NCBI GenBank assembly: GCA_002342365.1
Contig: DDPV01000020.1
Coordinates: 15,975 to 39,026 of the forward strand
Direction of reading: 5' to 3'
From: Burkholderiales bacterium UBA2459
GTDB taxonomy: Bacteria; Pseudomonadota; Gammaproteobacteria; Burkholderiales; Burkholderiaceae_E
DNA: 23,052 bases
Positions within the stretch are counted from its first letter, which is position 1, and every line of letters begins with the position of its first letter. Below the pieces are notes generated by a model. It had not been told where the DNA came from. It was given only the letters and a program-made list of their open reading frames with translations, and ran no database searches. The translations under genes and the position numbers were made by a program. Below are positions 7,582 to 15,438 of this stretch, piece after piece.

Positions 7582-8541
7582 ATGGTTCCGGATGTTGTAG
7601 CGGTACGGCAGGCCAGCCAACGCATTGCGGATCAGATTCGGCGCACGCCGATTCTGACCAGCGCCGAGGCTGATCGTCGGGCAGGCGCAGGCTTGTTTTT
7701 TAAGTGCGAGAATTTTCAACGCACAGGCTCATTCAAGTTTCGCGGTGCGCTCAACGCGGTGCGAGCGCTCAGCCCGCAACAGCGCAAAGCGGGTGTGATC
7801 AGCTTTTCCTCGGGCAACCATGGCCAGGCCATCGCCAGAGCCTGCCAGATTGAGTCGGTCAAGGCAGTGGTGGTGATGCCCCTTGATGCACCTGCTGCAA
7901 AAGTCCAGGCCGCGCAATCCTTCGGCGCGCAGATCGTGCACTACGATCGCCTGAAGGAAGACCGCGAGGGGCTCGCCCGATCGCTGCTTGAACGAGAGGG
8001 CTACAGTCTGATTCCGCCTTTTGACCATCCGATGGTGATTGCCGGACAGGGCACTGCTGCGCTGGAGTTGTTTGAGGAGCTTGGCAAGCTTGATGCACTT
8101 TATGTTTGTCTGGGCGGTGGCGGTTTGCTTGCTGGCTGCGCTCTGGTGGCGGATGCGCTCTCGCCGTCTTGTCAGGTGATTGGCGTTGAGCCCGAAGCAG
8201 GTAACGATGTGCAACAAGCCTTTGCACGCGGCGAGCCGGTAAGCATTGCGGTGCCGCAGACCATTGCTGATGGCGCAAGGACCACTCGAGTCGGCGACAT
8301 CACGTTTGAGATTATTCAACAGAAGGTCAGCGCGGTTGAAACCGTCAGCGATCAGGCACTCATTGAAAGTATGCGTTTTTTTGCGCAATGGATGAAGATC
8401 GTGGTCGAGCCGACCGGATGCCTGGCTGCGGCTGCGGCGATGCGCCAGCGCGCGTTCGGGTCTGAAGCCAGGATCGGTGTGATCATCAGCGGGGGCAATG
8501 TGGATTTGGCCCAATACGGGGCCTGGCTCGCTCCGGCCTGA
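7582..8541 (+). CDS. PLP-dependent serine/threonine dehydratase family protein
   Basis: The 319-residue product is a fold-type II PLP enzyme without an ACT regulatory domain, the size of catabolic threonine dehydratases, serine racemases and threo-3-hydroxyaspartate dehydratases. The Schiff-base lysine is Lys52 in GSFKFRGA. The substrate loop SSGNHGQA is at 76-83, and the phosphate-binding GGGGL is at 178-182. Near the C terminus, ISGGNVD provides the residue facing the PLP pyridine nitrogen. The reaction would be elimination of water and ammonia from a hydroxy amino acid to give a 2-oxo acid. The ATG at 7582 is chosen over the TTG directly before it; neither has a strong Shine-Dalgarno sequence. 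The gene lies 51 nt after the Bug gene and 20 nt before the next gene, so it is probably part of the same transcript. Exact substrate not resolved. Confidence 0.9.
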   Translation: MVPDVVAVRQASQRIADQIRRTPILTSAEADRRAGAGLFFKCENFQRTGSFKFRGALNAVRALSPQQRKAGVISFSSGNHGQAIARACQIESVKAVVVMPLDAPAAKVQAAQSFGAQIVHYDRLKEDREGLARSLLEREGYSLIPPFDHPMVIAGQGTAALELFEELGKLDALYVCLGGGGLLAGCALVADALSPSCQVIGVEPEAGNDVQQAFARGEPVSIAVPQTIADGARTTRVGDITFEIIQQKVSAVETVSDQALIESMRFFAQWMKIVVEPTGCLAAAAAMRQRAFGSEARIGVIISGGNVDLAQYGAWLAPA

Positions 8542-8561
8542 GACTCTGCCGCAGCAAGGCG

Positions 8562-9317
8562 ATGAGTTCGATCAGCGGTGGATCGCGTTGGCACTGGCGC
8601 GCCTGGCGCAACGCTGCGAACTGGCGGGCGCTTAGCAAGGCTGTCGACGGTTTCCACAGGGATTTCGGGCCGCAGGGCGGCGAGCTTCTTTTGTTCGGCT
8701 GCAGCGCGGGTTGGATGCTGCAAACGGCCTGGTTACAAAGTTTCTCGAGCATTATTGCGGTGGATCTGGATCCGCTTGCAAAACATCTTTTTCGCCTGCG
8801 CCACCCCGGACTCAAGCAGCTTGCCTGGCATCAAGGCAATGCTTTGGATACGCTCGATGCCTTGTTGATTGCGCACCCGCAGGCTGCGATTTATTTTGAC
8901 AACATGCTCGGGCAGCAGGCGCTGATCGAGCTGCACGAGCTCAAGGCCTCAGACAAGGATCTAGCCTTGCTTGAAAAAAGCCTCAGCCAGCTTCCACAGC
9001 GGCTGCGCGGCAGATTCTGGGGCAGCTTGCACGACAGGGTTTCGGGACCTGTTCGTATGCCTTCATCCGAATTCAAGCGCTATGTGCATCAGCCGCTGAG
9101 TCACCGCAGCCCTCGCGCGCAGCCCAACGCCCAACTCGTTCGCTGGCTTTCCGAAGTTGAGGCATTGCAGGCTCATGGTGAGTGGCTTGACCATTTGACC
9201 AGCGGCGTCTTTCATGCCGACAATCCGCGTGTCTACCTCCTTTGGCCTTTTGCGCCGCAGTACTGGCACTGGCTGGAAATGGCCTGGGTCAAGCCCTCAA
9301 CCGATACATTGGGATAA
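8562..9317 (+). CDS. Uncharacterised protein with methyltransferase-like Rossmann features
   Basis: I do not recognise this 251-residue protein as a named family. Residues 42-53 (LLLFGCSAGWML) look like a loose version of the SAM-binding glycine loop. Residues 64-77 (IIAVDLDPLAKHLF) look like the acidic end of strand beta-2, and 105-117 (HPQAAIYFDNMLG) like motif IV. This suggests a class I methyltransferase fold, possibly one that has lost activity, because the usual GxGxG is not intact. The protein is rich in Trp and His, with no signal peptide or membrane segment. AAGG lies shortly before the ATG at 8562. It lies 20 nt after the dehydratase gene and 6 nt before the peptidase gene, so it is probably co-transcribed with them. 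The call as a real gene is firm; the function is open. Confidence 0.72.
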   Translation: MSSISGGSRWHWRAWRNAANWRALSKAVDGFHRDFGPQGGELLLFGCSAGWMLQTAWLQSFSSIIAVDLDPLAKHLFRLRHPGLKQLAWHQGNALDTLDALLIAHPQAAIYFDNMLGQQALIELHELKASDKDLALLEKSLSQLPQRLRGRFWGSLHDRVSGPVRMPSSEFKRYVHQPLSHRSPRAQPNAQLVRWLSEVEALQAHGEWLDHLTSGVFHADNPRVYLLWPFAPQYWHWLEMAWVKPSTDTLG

Positions 9318-9323
9318 CACATC

Positions 9324-11420
9324 ATGCTCGAAAGCAGCGCAAGTGAAAACGATCCAGGCCATTCTGACAACCCCTTGCTGATGCGCTGGGAAGCGGCTTT
9401 TGCCATGCCGCCATTTGATCGTCTGCGTACGGAACACTTTATGCCGGCATTTGAGTTCGCGATGAAGGAACATCGCCTCGAACTTGAAGCGATCACGCAC
9501 AATCCAGAACGGCCTGATTTTCAGAACACGATGGTCGCACTTGAGCGCTGCGGTGAAAATCTTCAGCGCGTGATGAATGTGTTCTATAACTTGACCTCAT
9601 CGCACACCTCAGCCGAGCTTCAGGCGATCGAGCGCGAAATGGCGCCACGCTTGGCTGCGCACTTTAATGCGATGATGCTCGATCCGAAGCTTTTTGAGCG
9701 TGTTGACGATTTGCATCGTCGGGCTGATCACGACGAGCTTGATGCCGAATCCAGGCGGATGCTAGCTCGCTGGCATCTCGATTTCGTTCGCAGTGGTGCA
9801 AAGCTTGCAGAAAAGGAGCGCTTGCGATTTGCTGCGATCACCGAAGAGCTCGCCACGCTTTATACCGATTTCTCCCAAAATGTTTTGCACGACGAATCAA
9901 GCTTTACGATGATTTTGCGAAGCGACGATGAATTGAGCGGTCTGCCGGATTTTGTTCGCGCCGCAGCGCGGCAGGCCGCGATTGAACGTGGTGTGGATGG
10001 CGACGATGCGCATGTGATCACGCTGTCGCGGTCTTCGGTGACGCCCTTCATGACCTTTAGCGAACGGCGTGAGCTGCGCCAAAATCTTTGGCAAGCTTGG
10101 TGCGCACGCGGGGAGCACGCTGGGGCTCGGGATAATCGTCCTTTGATTGTGGCGATTCTCAAATGCCGGCATGAACTTGCAACGCTGCTGGGTTATCCCG
10201 ATTATGCGAGCTATGCGCTTGAAGACAGCATGGCGGGTAATCCTCAGGCAGCGCTTGGCTTGCTCGAACGGGTATGGGAACCTGCTCGGCAGCGGGCAGA
10301 GGCTGAAAAGCGGGAGATGGAAGCGCTGGCGCGCAAGCAAGGGCAAGTCATCAGCCTTGAGGCTCACGATTGGCATTTCTGGGCGGAACGCCTTCGGAAA
10401 GCGCGCTACGATTTAGAAGAATCTGAGCTCAAACCTTATTTGCAACTCGACCGCATGGTGCAGGCCATGTTTGAAGTCGCGCAGCGGCTTTTCGGCCTTG
10501 TTTTTAAACCGATACAAAACGCAAAGCTATACCACCCAAGCGTGAAGGCCTGGGAGGTCTTGAGCGCCGACGCTGAGCATATCGGTGTTTTTCTGGGCGA
10601 TAACTTTGCACGGGCGAGCAAGCGCTCGGGTGCCTGGATGAGCACCTACCGCGATCAGCACGCTTTGCTCGATCCCCAGCGGCCGATTGTGGTGAACAAC
10701 AACAATTTTTCGCAAAGCTCAGGACCAGCCTGTTTGCTCAGCCTCGACGATGCGCACACCTTGTTTCATGAGTTTGGTCACGGTTTACACGGACTGCTCT
10801 CCAGAGTCACTTATCCGAAGCTTGCCGGTACCCGTGTCTTGCGAGATTTTGTCGAGTTTCCCTCGCAACTTTTTGAGCATTGGCTCTTGCAGCCGGAGGT
10901 ACTGAAGCGGCACGCGATCCACGTTCAAAGCGGTGAACCGATGCCCGATGCCCTGATCGACAAAATACTCAAAGCAAAGACCTTCAACCAGGGCTTTGCG
11001 AGCGTGGAGTATCTGGCTTGTGCGCTGGCCGATCTGGACTTGCATCAGCGGTCCGACTTCGAAGGCCTTGATCTTGATCGATTTGAACAAGAGCTGATGA
11101 CCCGCATTGGCATGCCGAAGGCTATCGGCTTGCGACATCGCTTGCCGCACTTTCTCCATTTGTTTTCCGGCTCGGGATATGCATCGGCCTACTATGTTTA
11201 CCTATGGGCCGAGGTGCTTGATGCGGATGGTTTTGAGGCCTTTGTTGAAGCGGGAGATCCTTTTGACCCGGTCCTTGCCAAACGCTTGCATGATCATGTT
11301 TACAGCGCAGGAAACCGGCAAGAACCGATGCAGGCCTACGTTGCCTTTCGGGGTCGGGAGCCCGCCGTGGAGGCACTTCTCAGGCAGCGCGGCCTGCAAG
11401 CATCAAGCGCGCTTTCATGA
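9324..11420 (+). CDS. dcp: M3 family metallopeptidase, peptidyl-dipeptidase Dcp type
   Basis: This 698-residue protein has the zinc motif HEFGH (H482, E483, H486) in the context LFHEFGHGLHGLLS, with the downstream FVEFPSQLFEHW segment that supplies the third zinc ligand. The N-terminal half (NPLL...PPFDRLRTEHFMPAF, NPERPDFQNTMVALER, FYNLTSSHT) and the segment YDLEESELKPYLQLDRM fit Dcp better than oligopeptidase A. Dcp removes dipeptides from the C terminus of peptides. No signal peptide is seen, so it is probably cytoplasmic. The ATG at 9324 comes 6 nt after the previous stop codon. The last 41 nt overlap the 3' end of the MFS gene on the other strand. The alternative name, PrlC/OpdA, belongs to the same M3A family and cannot be fully excluded. 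Confidence 0.9.
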   Translation: MLESSASENDPGHSDNPLLMRWEAAFAMPPFDRLRTEHFMPAFEFAMKEHRLELEAITHNPERPDFQNTMVALERCGENLQRVMNVFYNLTSSHTSAELQAIEREMAPRLAAHFNAMMLDPKLFERVDDLHRRADHDELDAESRRMLARWHLDFVRSGAKLAEKERLRFAAITEELATLYTDFSQNVLHDESSFTMILRSDDELSGLPDFVRAAARQAAIERGVDGDDAHVITLSRSSVTPFMTFSERRELRQNLWQAWCARGEHAGARDNRPLIVAILKCRHELATLLGYPDYASYALEDSMAGNPQAALGLLERVWEPARQRAEAEKREMEALARKQGQVISLEAHDWHFWAERLRKARYDLEESELKPYLQLDRMVQAMFEVAQRLFGLVFKPIQNAKLYHPSVKAWEVLSADAEHIGVFLGDNFARASKRSGAWMSTYRDQHALLDPQRPIVVNNNNFSQSSGPACLLSLDDAHTLFHEFGHGLHGLLSRVTYPKLAGTRVLRDFVEFPSQLFEHWLLQPEVLKRHAIHVQSGEPMPDALIDKILKAKTFNQGFASVEYLACALADLDLHQRSDFEGLDLDRFEQELMTRIGMPKAIGLRHRLPHFLHLFSGSGYASAYYVYLWAEVLDADGFEAFVEAGDPFDPVLAKRLHDHVYSAGNRQEPMQAYVAFRGREPAVEALLRQRGLQASSALS

Positions 11421-12747
11421 GGCGCTGCCGTTGCAGCAGTCCGAGCACGATGATGAGATTGACCAGATTCCAGCCAATCCCGTTGATGAAGGCGGCCTCG
11501 TAGGAGCCGCTGAGGTCAAAGATCCAGCCTGACATCCAGCCGCCAAGCGCCATGCCCGCGAGGGTAAACATGATCACGATCCCAACCCTGGTTGCTGCAA
11601 CACGGGGCGGAAAATATTCCCGAACAATGATGGCGTAGGCCGGCACAATGCCGCCTTGAAAAAGGCCAAAAAGCGCTGAAACGATGAACAAGGACCCAAG
11701 TTCCTGAAAGGGAATAAAGAGTAACAAGGCCAGGCCCTGGAGCACCGATCCCAGCAATAAGGTACGCAATCCGCCGATCCGATCGGAGATCAGGCCAAAA
11801 ATCAGTCGGCTCACGACCCCGGCGGCCAGCATGACCGAGAGCATTTGGGCGCCTTTGACAGCGCCGAAACCCAGATCGCTGCAATAAGCCACGATATGCA
11901 CTTGCGGCATCGCCATGGCAACGCAACAGGCAACGCCTGCGAGGCAAAGCAGCGCCAGTAAAGCGGACGAGGAAATGCCAAGGCTGCTTTCCGGCGAATG
12001 CCTGCTTTTTTCGTGCGCCTGTTCGCCCCGAGCCACGGTCTCAAACGGCTGGTCGAGCTGCGCTGAGTAGGACTGCGCCGCCCTCGGGTCGCTCGCCTGC
12101 GCTGCCTCAAGCTCGGTCGCGCTGCTATCTGAATGACCTGGCACTTTTCGCCGCAAAAGCAGAGCCAGTGGCAGCATGGTTGCCATGCAGAAAAGTCCAA
12201 CACCCATCATGGTGTCGCGCCACCCGAAAAGATCGACCCAATGTCTGACCAGGGGCGGCCAGATTGCGCCAGCCATGTAATTACCCGAAGCGACGATACC
12301 GACTGCGATGCCTCGCCGCTTGACAAACCATAATGATGTATCGGCCATCAAGGGCGCAAAGCTCGATGAGCTGCCCAGCATACCAACAAGAAGCCCTTGC
12401 ACCAGGCTGAAGTACCAAAGGCTGGCTGCGCCCGCGCCCAGCAAAAATCCGCTGCCAAGGCAGCTGCCTCCTAGAATGATTGGCAGCCAAACCCCATAAC
12501 GATCGGCAAGTCGTCCCATCAGCACGCCGCCCACGCCAAAGCCGACCATGGTGAGTGTGTAGGGCAGAGAGGCGTCCGCTCTTGTCACCCCAAACTCCTG
12601 CTGAAGCTCGGGCAGCACAATGATGGCCATATACATGCCACTGCCACCGATGATCATCAGAAGCAAGGATATGCAAAGCCGCATCCATGCGTAGTTCGAG
12701 TCTAGGGCTTGCTGACCGGTTGCCTGAGGGTTTGCTGTGTCTTGCAT
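11380..12747 (-). CDS. Major facilitator superfamily transporter, probably a monocarboxylate/oxalate-type carrier
   Basis: This 455-residue protein has about 12 hydrophobic segments in two halves. Residues 201-258 form a polar loop (VPGHSDSS to SPESSLG) between TM6 and TM7. MFS motif A is seen after TM2 (GRLADRYG, 78-85) and again in the second half (GLISDRIG). The segment WFVKRRGIAVGIVASGNYMAG (140-160) is typical of the MCT/oxalate-formate antiporter branch, so an organic anion is the likely substrate. The ATG at 12747 has no clear Shine-Dalgarno sequence. The gene is divergent from the alcohol dehydrogenase, with 209 nt between starts, and its 3' end overlaps dcp by 41 nt. MFS assignment is firm; the substrate is inference. 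Confidence 0.9.
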   Translation of the reverse strand: MQDTANPQATGQQALDSNYAWMRLCISLLLMIIGGSGMYMAIIVLPELQQEFGVTRADASLPYTLTMVGFGVGGVLMGRLADRYGVWLPIILGGSCLGSGFLLGAGAASLWYFSLVQGLLVGMLGSSSSFAPLMADTSLWFVKRRGIAVGIVASGNYMAGAIWPPLVRHWVDLFGWRDTMMGVGLFCMATMLPLALLLRRKVPGHSDSSATELEAAQASDPRAAQSYSAQLDQPFETVARGEQAHEKSRHSPESSLGISSSALLALLCLAGVACCVAMAMPQVHIVAYCSDLGFGAVKGAQMLSVMLAAGVVSRLIFGLISDRIGGLRTLLLGSVLQGLALLLFIPFQELGSLFIVSALFGLFQGGIVPAYAIIVREYFPPRVAATRVGIVIMFTLAGMALGGWMSGWIFDLSGSYEAAFINGIGWNLVNLIIVLGLLQRQRLMKARLMLAGRAA

Positions 12748-12956
12748 GCTGTCACACTAGCAGATCGGCGAAGTGGGCGGTGCCGACGTTCCATTAATGA
12801 AGCGGTTTCCAGCCTTGCGGCTTTAAAGGCCTGGGCTTTGCCTGTGGGGGATGCTGCAAAGCAGAACGTTCGCGCTTACGATCTGAGACGCGCGAATTGC
12901 CAAACGGTCCACCGGGGCATATCGCCTAAACAGGGTATTCAGTGCGGAGCATACCG
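12748..12956. other. Divergent intergenic region between MFS and alcohol dehydrogenase genes
   Basis: These 209 nt must hold promoters for both the MFS gene (-) and the dehydrogenase gene (+). The only clear signal is a GGAG Shine-Dalgarno core at 12946-12949 for the dehydrogenase ATG at 12957. I could not pick out a convincing -35/-10 pair, operator palindrome or terminator. Open frames crossing the region have no recognisable product. Confidence 0.5.
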
Positions 12957-14009
12957 ATGATCAGCTACGACGTAACCGAGTGGGGCATGCCATTACAGCA
13001 GGCGATTCGCGACACGCCCCAAGCCCAGGGAACCGAGGTTTTGCTACGCGTGAAGTACTGCGGGGTCTGCCATTCCGATGTGCATATCCGCGATGGGTAC
13101 TTTGAACTGGGGGGTGGTAAAAAGTTCCTGATGTCGCAGCGCGGGATGAAGTTGCCCGTCACTTTAGGACACGAACCTTTCGGAACCGTAATCGCGGCTG
13201 GCCCCGAGGCTGCCGAGCTGCCTTTGGGCGAAGACAGGCTGGTTTACCCCTGGACCGGCTGCGGCACTTGCGCCCGTTGCCTTGAGGACATGGATAACTG
13301 GTGCTCGGCGCCTCGCTATATCGGTATTCAAAAGTCGGGCGGCTACGGTGATCACATCCTGGTGCCGCATCCCAAGTATTTGGTTGACGCCAGCGGGATT
13401 GACCCAAGCTATGCGCCAATTCTTGCCTGCTCCGGGCTGACCACTTATAGCGCGGTGCGCAAGCTGATGCCTTGTGCGCCCAGCGACTGGATTGTGATCA
13501 TGGGCGCCGGTGGTTTGGGCCTGATGGCGGTTGCTGTGCTCAAAGCCTTAGGTCATGAACAGATTGCGGTCTGCGAGATTCAAAGCAGCAAGTGGGATGC
13601 GGCGCGTGAAGCCGGAGCGAAGCTTTGCGTCAATCCGGCCGAAGACGGCGCGCTTGAACAATTGAAAGCCTTAGACGGCGGTGTCTGGGGTGTGGTTGAT
13701 TTGGTTGGCGCTGAAAACACCGCCTCAATGGCGATCGCCTGCCTTCGCAAAGGGGGCCGTTATGTGCTTGTTGGCCTTTACGGTGGCGAACTCGCCTTGT
13801 CGCTGGTACCCCTGGCGCAGCGCGCCATCACGCTTCAAGGCTCCTACGTCGGGTCGCTGCAAGAATTGCGCGAGGTCGTCGCACTTGCACAAAGTGGCAA
13901 GCTCAAACCGATTCCAACCCGGGTTTGCAGCATGCAAGAGGTTTCCAGCATTCTCGATCAACTCAAGGCCGGAACGGTGATTGGTCGAGTGGTGGCAAAG
14001 GCTGGCTAA
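12957..14009 (+). CDS. Zinc-dependent medium-chain alcohol dehydrogenase
   Basis: The 350-residue product is a classical MDR-family alcohol dehydrogenase. The catalytic zinc ligands are Cys35 (CGVCHSD) and His72 with Glu73 (GHE), and probably Cys158. The structural zinc is held by Cys102, Cys105, Cys108 and Cys116 (CGTCARC...NWC). The dinucleotide-binding loop is GAGGLG at 183-188, and the acidic Glu207 at the end of the following strand (AVCEIQ) favours NAD over NADP. It would interconvert an alcohol and an aldehyde or ketone in the cytoplasm. ATG 12957 is preferred to the in-frame GTG at 12942 because GGAG lies 7 nt upstream of it. The last 47 nt overlap the 3' end of the DMT transporter gene on the other strand. 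Substrate not determined. Confidence 0.92.
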   Translation: MISYDVTEWGMPLQQAIRDTPQAQGTEVLLRVKYCGVCHSDVHIRDGYFELGGGKKFLMSQRGMKLPVTLGHEPFGTVIAAGPEAAELPLGEDRLVYPWTGCGTCARCLEDMDNWCSAPRYIGIQKSGGYGDHILVPHPKYLVDASGIDPSYAPILACSGLTTYSAVRKLMPCAPSDWIVIMGAGGLGLMAVAVLKALGHEQIAVCEIQSSKWDAAREAGAKLCVNPAEDGALEQLKALDGGVWGVVDLVGAENTASMAIACLRKGGRYVLVGLYGGELALSLVPLAQRAITLQGSYVGSLQELREVVALAQSGKLKPIPTRVCSMQEVSSILDQLKAGTVIGRVVAKAG

Positions 14010-14961
14010 GCTGCCGACTTTGCCTGAGCTTGTGCCATTGCATGTAGAGCACGCCACAAAGAACCACGCATCCCCCGAGCACTTGCTCGGGCTTTGGCTG
14101 CACCTGAAAGGCGAGCAGTGAAATCAGCACTGCAAAAACCGGCACCATGTTTTGCCACATCACGCCCGCGTTGATACCGAGTCGGGCAACACCGATGTTC
14201 CAGGTCACAGCGCCCACGGCGGTTGAAAACGCGGCGGTGATGAACAAATTACGAAGCGCTTCAGCGCTGGGGTGAAAATTCGGCGAACCGACGATACCGC
14301 TTCCATAGGCGATCGACCAAAATAGCAGCAGGCAGGGGATCGATCCAAGCGAGGTCAGAAAAGTCCTTTGCAGTTGCGGAACCTTGGCGGGGAACCAGCG
14401 CTGCGAAAGAATCGAATAAGCAGTCCATGCGGCGATGGAAAGCACGATCAGCATTTCGCCGCCTTGTAGCGCAAGCCATTGCGTACTTTGCTCGGACCGG
14501 CCGTAGATCGCGATGCCAGCACCGATAATGGTCAGCAGTGCTGCGCCCCAAAATCCTTTTTCAAGCTTTGCACCCGTCATCAGGCGGGTGGTCACGGCGC
14601 CGTAGACGGGTGAGCCCGCCATGATCGCAGCGGCGGTGATGGTGTTGGTATGCAAAAGTCCTAAGTTATAGAGCGAAAAAAAACAGCTCACGCATAAGCT
14701 CATGAGCAAGACGCGGCCGATTGGAATCGGTGAGCGCAGTGCTACTTTGCCCAGACTGATGAGCACCGCCAATGCAAGCAGGATCGATGCGATGCTTAAA
14801 CGAAGCGGGGCGAGCCAAAAAGGATCGAAGCTTGCAAAAAGGGCCGCGGTGAGCGGGATGTTTAAACCCCACACAAAAGCTGAATTCACATAGCAGAGCG
14901 TGCCGACCCAAAAGTTTGACGAGCCGCTTTGCGCCGAGCTGCTTTCCAAGGTCATCTTCAT
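13963..14961 (-). CDS. EamA/DMT superfamily transporter
   Basis: This 332-residue membrane protein has ten hydrophobic segments in two homologous EamA domains (about 20-153 and 170-312). Typical features include WGLNIPLTAAL, LAPLRLSIASILL, a GLLHTNTITAAAIMAGSPVY segment and, in the second half, TWNIGVARLGINAGVMWQNMVPVFAVL. The family mostly exports amino acids or other small metabolites across the inner membrane; the substrate is not evident. The start is 14961 or, 6 nt later, 14955; neither has a clear Shine-Dalgarno sequence. It lies 47 nt after the BLUF stop codon on the same strand, so it may be the last gene of a folE-BLUF-DMT transcript. Its 3' end overlaps the alcohol dehydrogenase gene by 47 nt. 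Confidence 0.92.
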   Translation of the reverse strand: MKMTLESSSAQSGSSNFWVGTLCYVNSAFVWGLNIPLTAALFASFDPFWLAPLRLSIASILLALAVLISLGKVALRSPIPIGRVLLMSLCVSCFFSLYNLGLLHTNTITAAAIMAGSPVYGAVTTRLMTGAKLEKGFWGAALLTIIGAGIAIYGRSEQSTQWLALQGGEMLIVLSIAAWTAYSILSQRWFPAKVPQLQRTFLTSLGSIPCLLLFWSIAYGSGIVGSPNFHPSAEALRNLFITAAFSTAVGAVTWNIGVARLGINAGVMWQNMVPVFAVLISLLAFQVQPKPEQVLGGCVVLCGVLYMQWHKLRQSRQLSQPLPPLDQSPFRP

Positions 14962-15008
14962 CCGGGCTTAGCCCGCTTCGCGACGCGCGGGGCCAATTCG
15001 AGCAAACA

Positions 15009-15434
15009 TCAGGCTCGGCCTACGATTGATGCGCTTGCAAAAAGGTCCTTGAGCAGCGCCATGGCTGCAGTGCCTGAAATCGCAAAGGGGTCGAGTACCG
15101 GCAGCGGACAATACTTCAGGATGACCGATGGGTTGATGCGTTCGAGATTGATCTGGCCCATCGTCCAGCTTCCGAAAATCCGTTCGGAAATCTCTTCATA
15201 GTGCAAAAGGCTCACCTCGGTATGACGGGGATCCTGGACGATTTGCCCATAGACACGGTTAATGGCCGTCCGATCGCCCTCGATGAGCTGCAAGAAGGCC
15301 TGATCGCTAAAGCATAAAACGCCGGTGATTCCATGTTGCGGATTGTTTTCGCGACAGCTTTTGAGGATGTCATCCACAAGACTATGCGCAGTTTGCTGCA
15401 CGGGACGACTTGCGTAGAGTAAGCGCACCAACAT
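15009..15434 (-). CDS. BLUF-domain blue-light photoreceptor (FAD-binding)
   Basis: This short 141-residue protein is almost entirely a BLUF domain. The residues of the flavin photocycle are all present: Tyr7 (LLYASR), Asn31 (ENNPQHGITG), Gln49 (FLQLIEG), and Trp90 with Met92 (SWTMG). The spacing equals that of PixD/PapB-type stand-alone BLUF proteins. Residues DPRHTEVSLL also fit the fold. Such proteins bind FAD, sense blue light through a hydrogen-bond switch around Tyr and Gln, and act by binding partner proteins, since no output domain is attached. About 45 residues follow the core as the usual C-terminal helices. The ATG at 15434 lies 4 nt after the folE stop codon (TGA-AGCC-ATG), so expression is probably coupled to GTP cyclohydrolase I. 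The domain is very likely functional; the partner is unknown. Confidence 0.95.
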   Translation of the reverse strand: MLVRLLYASRPVQQTAHSLVDDILKSCRENNPQHGITGVLCFSDQAFLQLIEGDRTAINRVYGQIVQDPRHTEVSLLHYEEISERIFGSWTMGQINLERINPSVILKYCPLPVLDPFAISGTAAMALLKDLFASASIVGRA

Positions 15435-15438
15435 GGCT

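Noticed and set aside
7729..8514. Minus-strand open frame of 261 codons
   Set aside because: Antisense to the PLP dehydratase gene with its conserved lysine and glycine loop; the antisense product shows nothing recognisable.
14963..14975. CGGGC-TTA-GCCCG hairpin as a terminator
   Set aside because: Only 5 bp and not followed by T on either strand; kept only as a possible influence on exporter translation.
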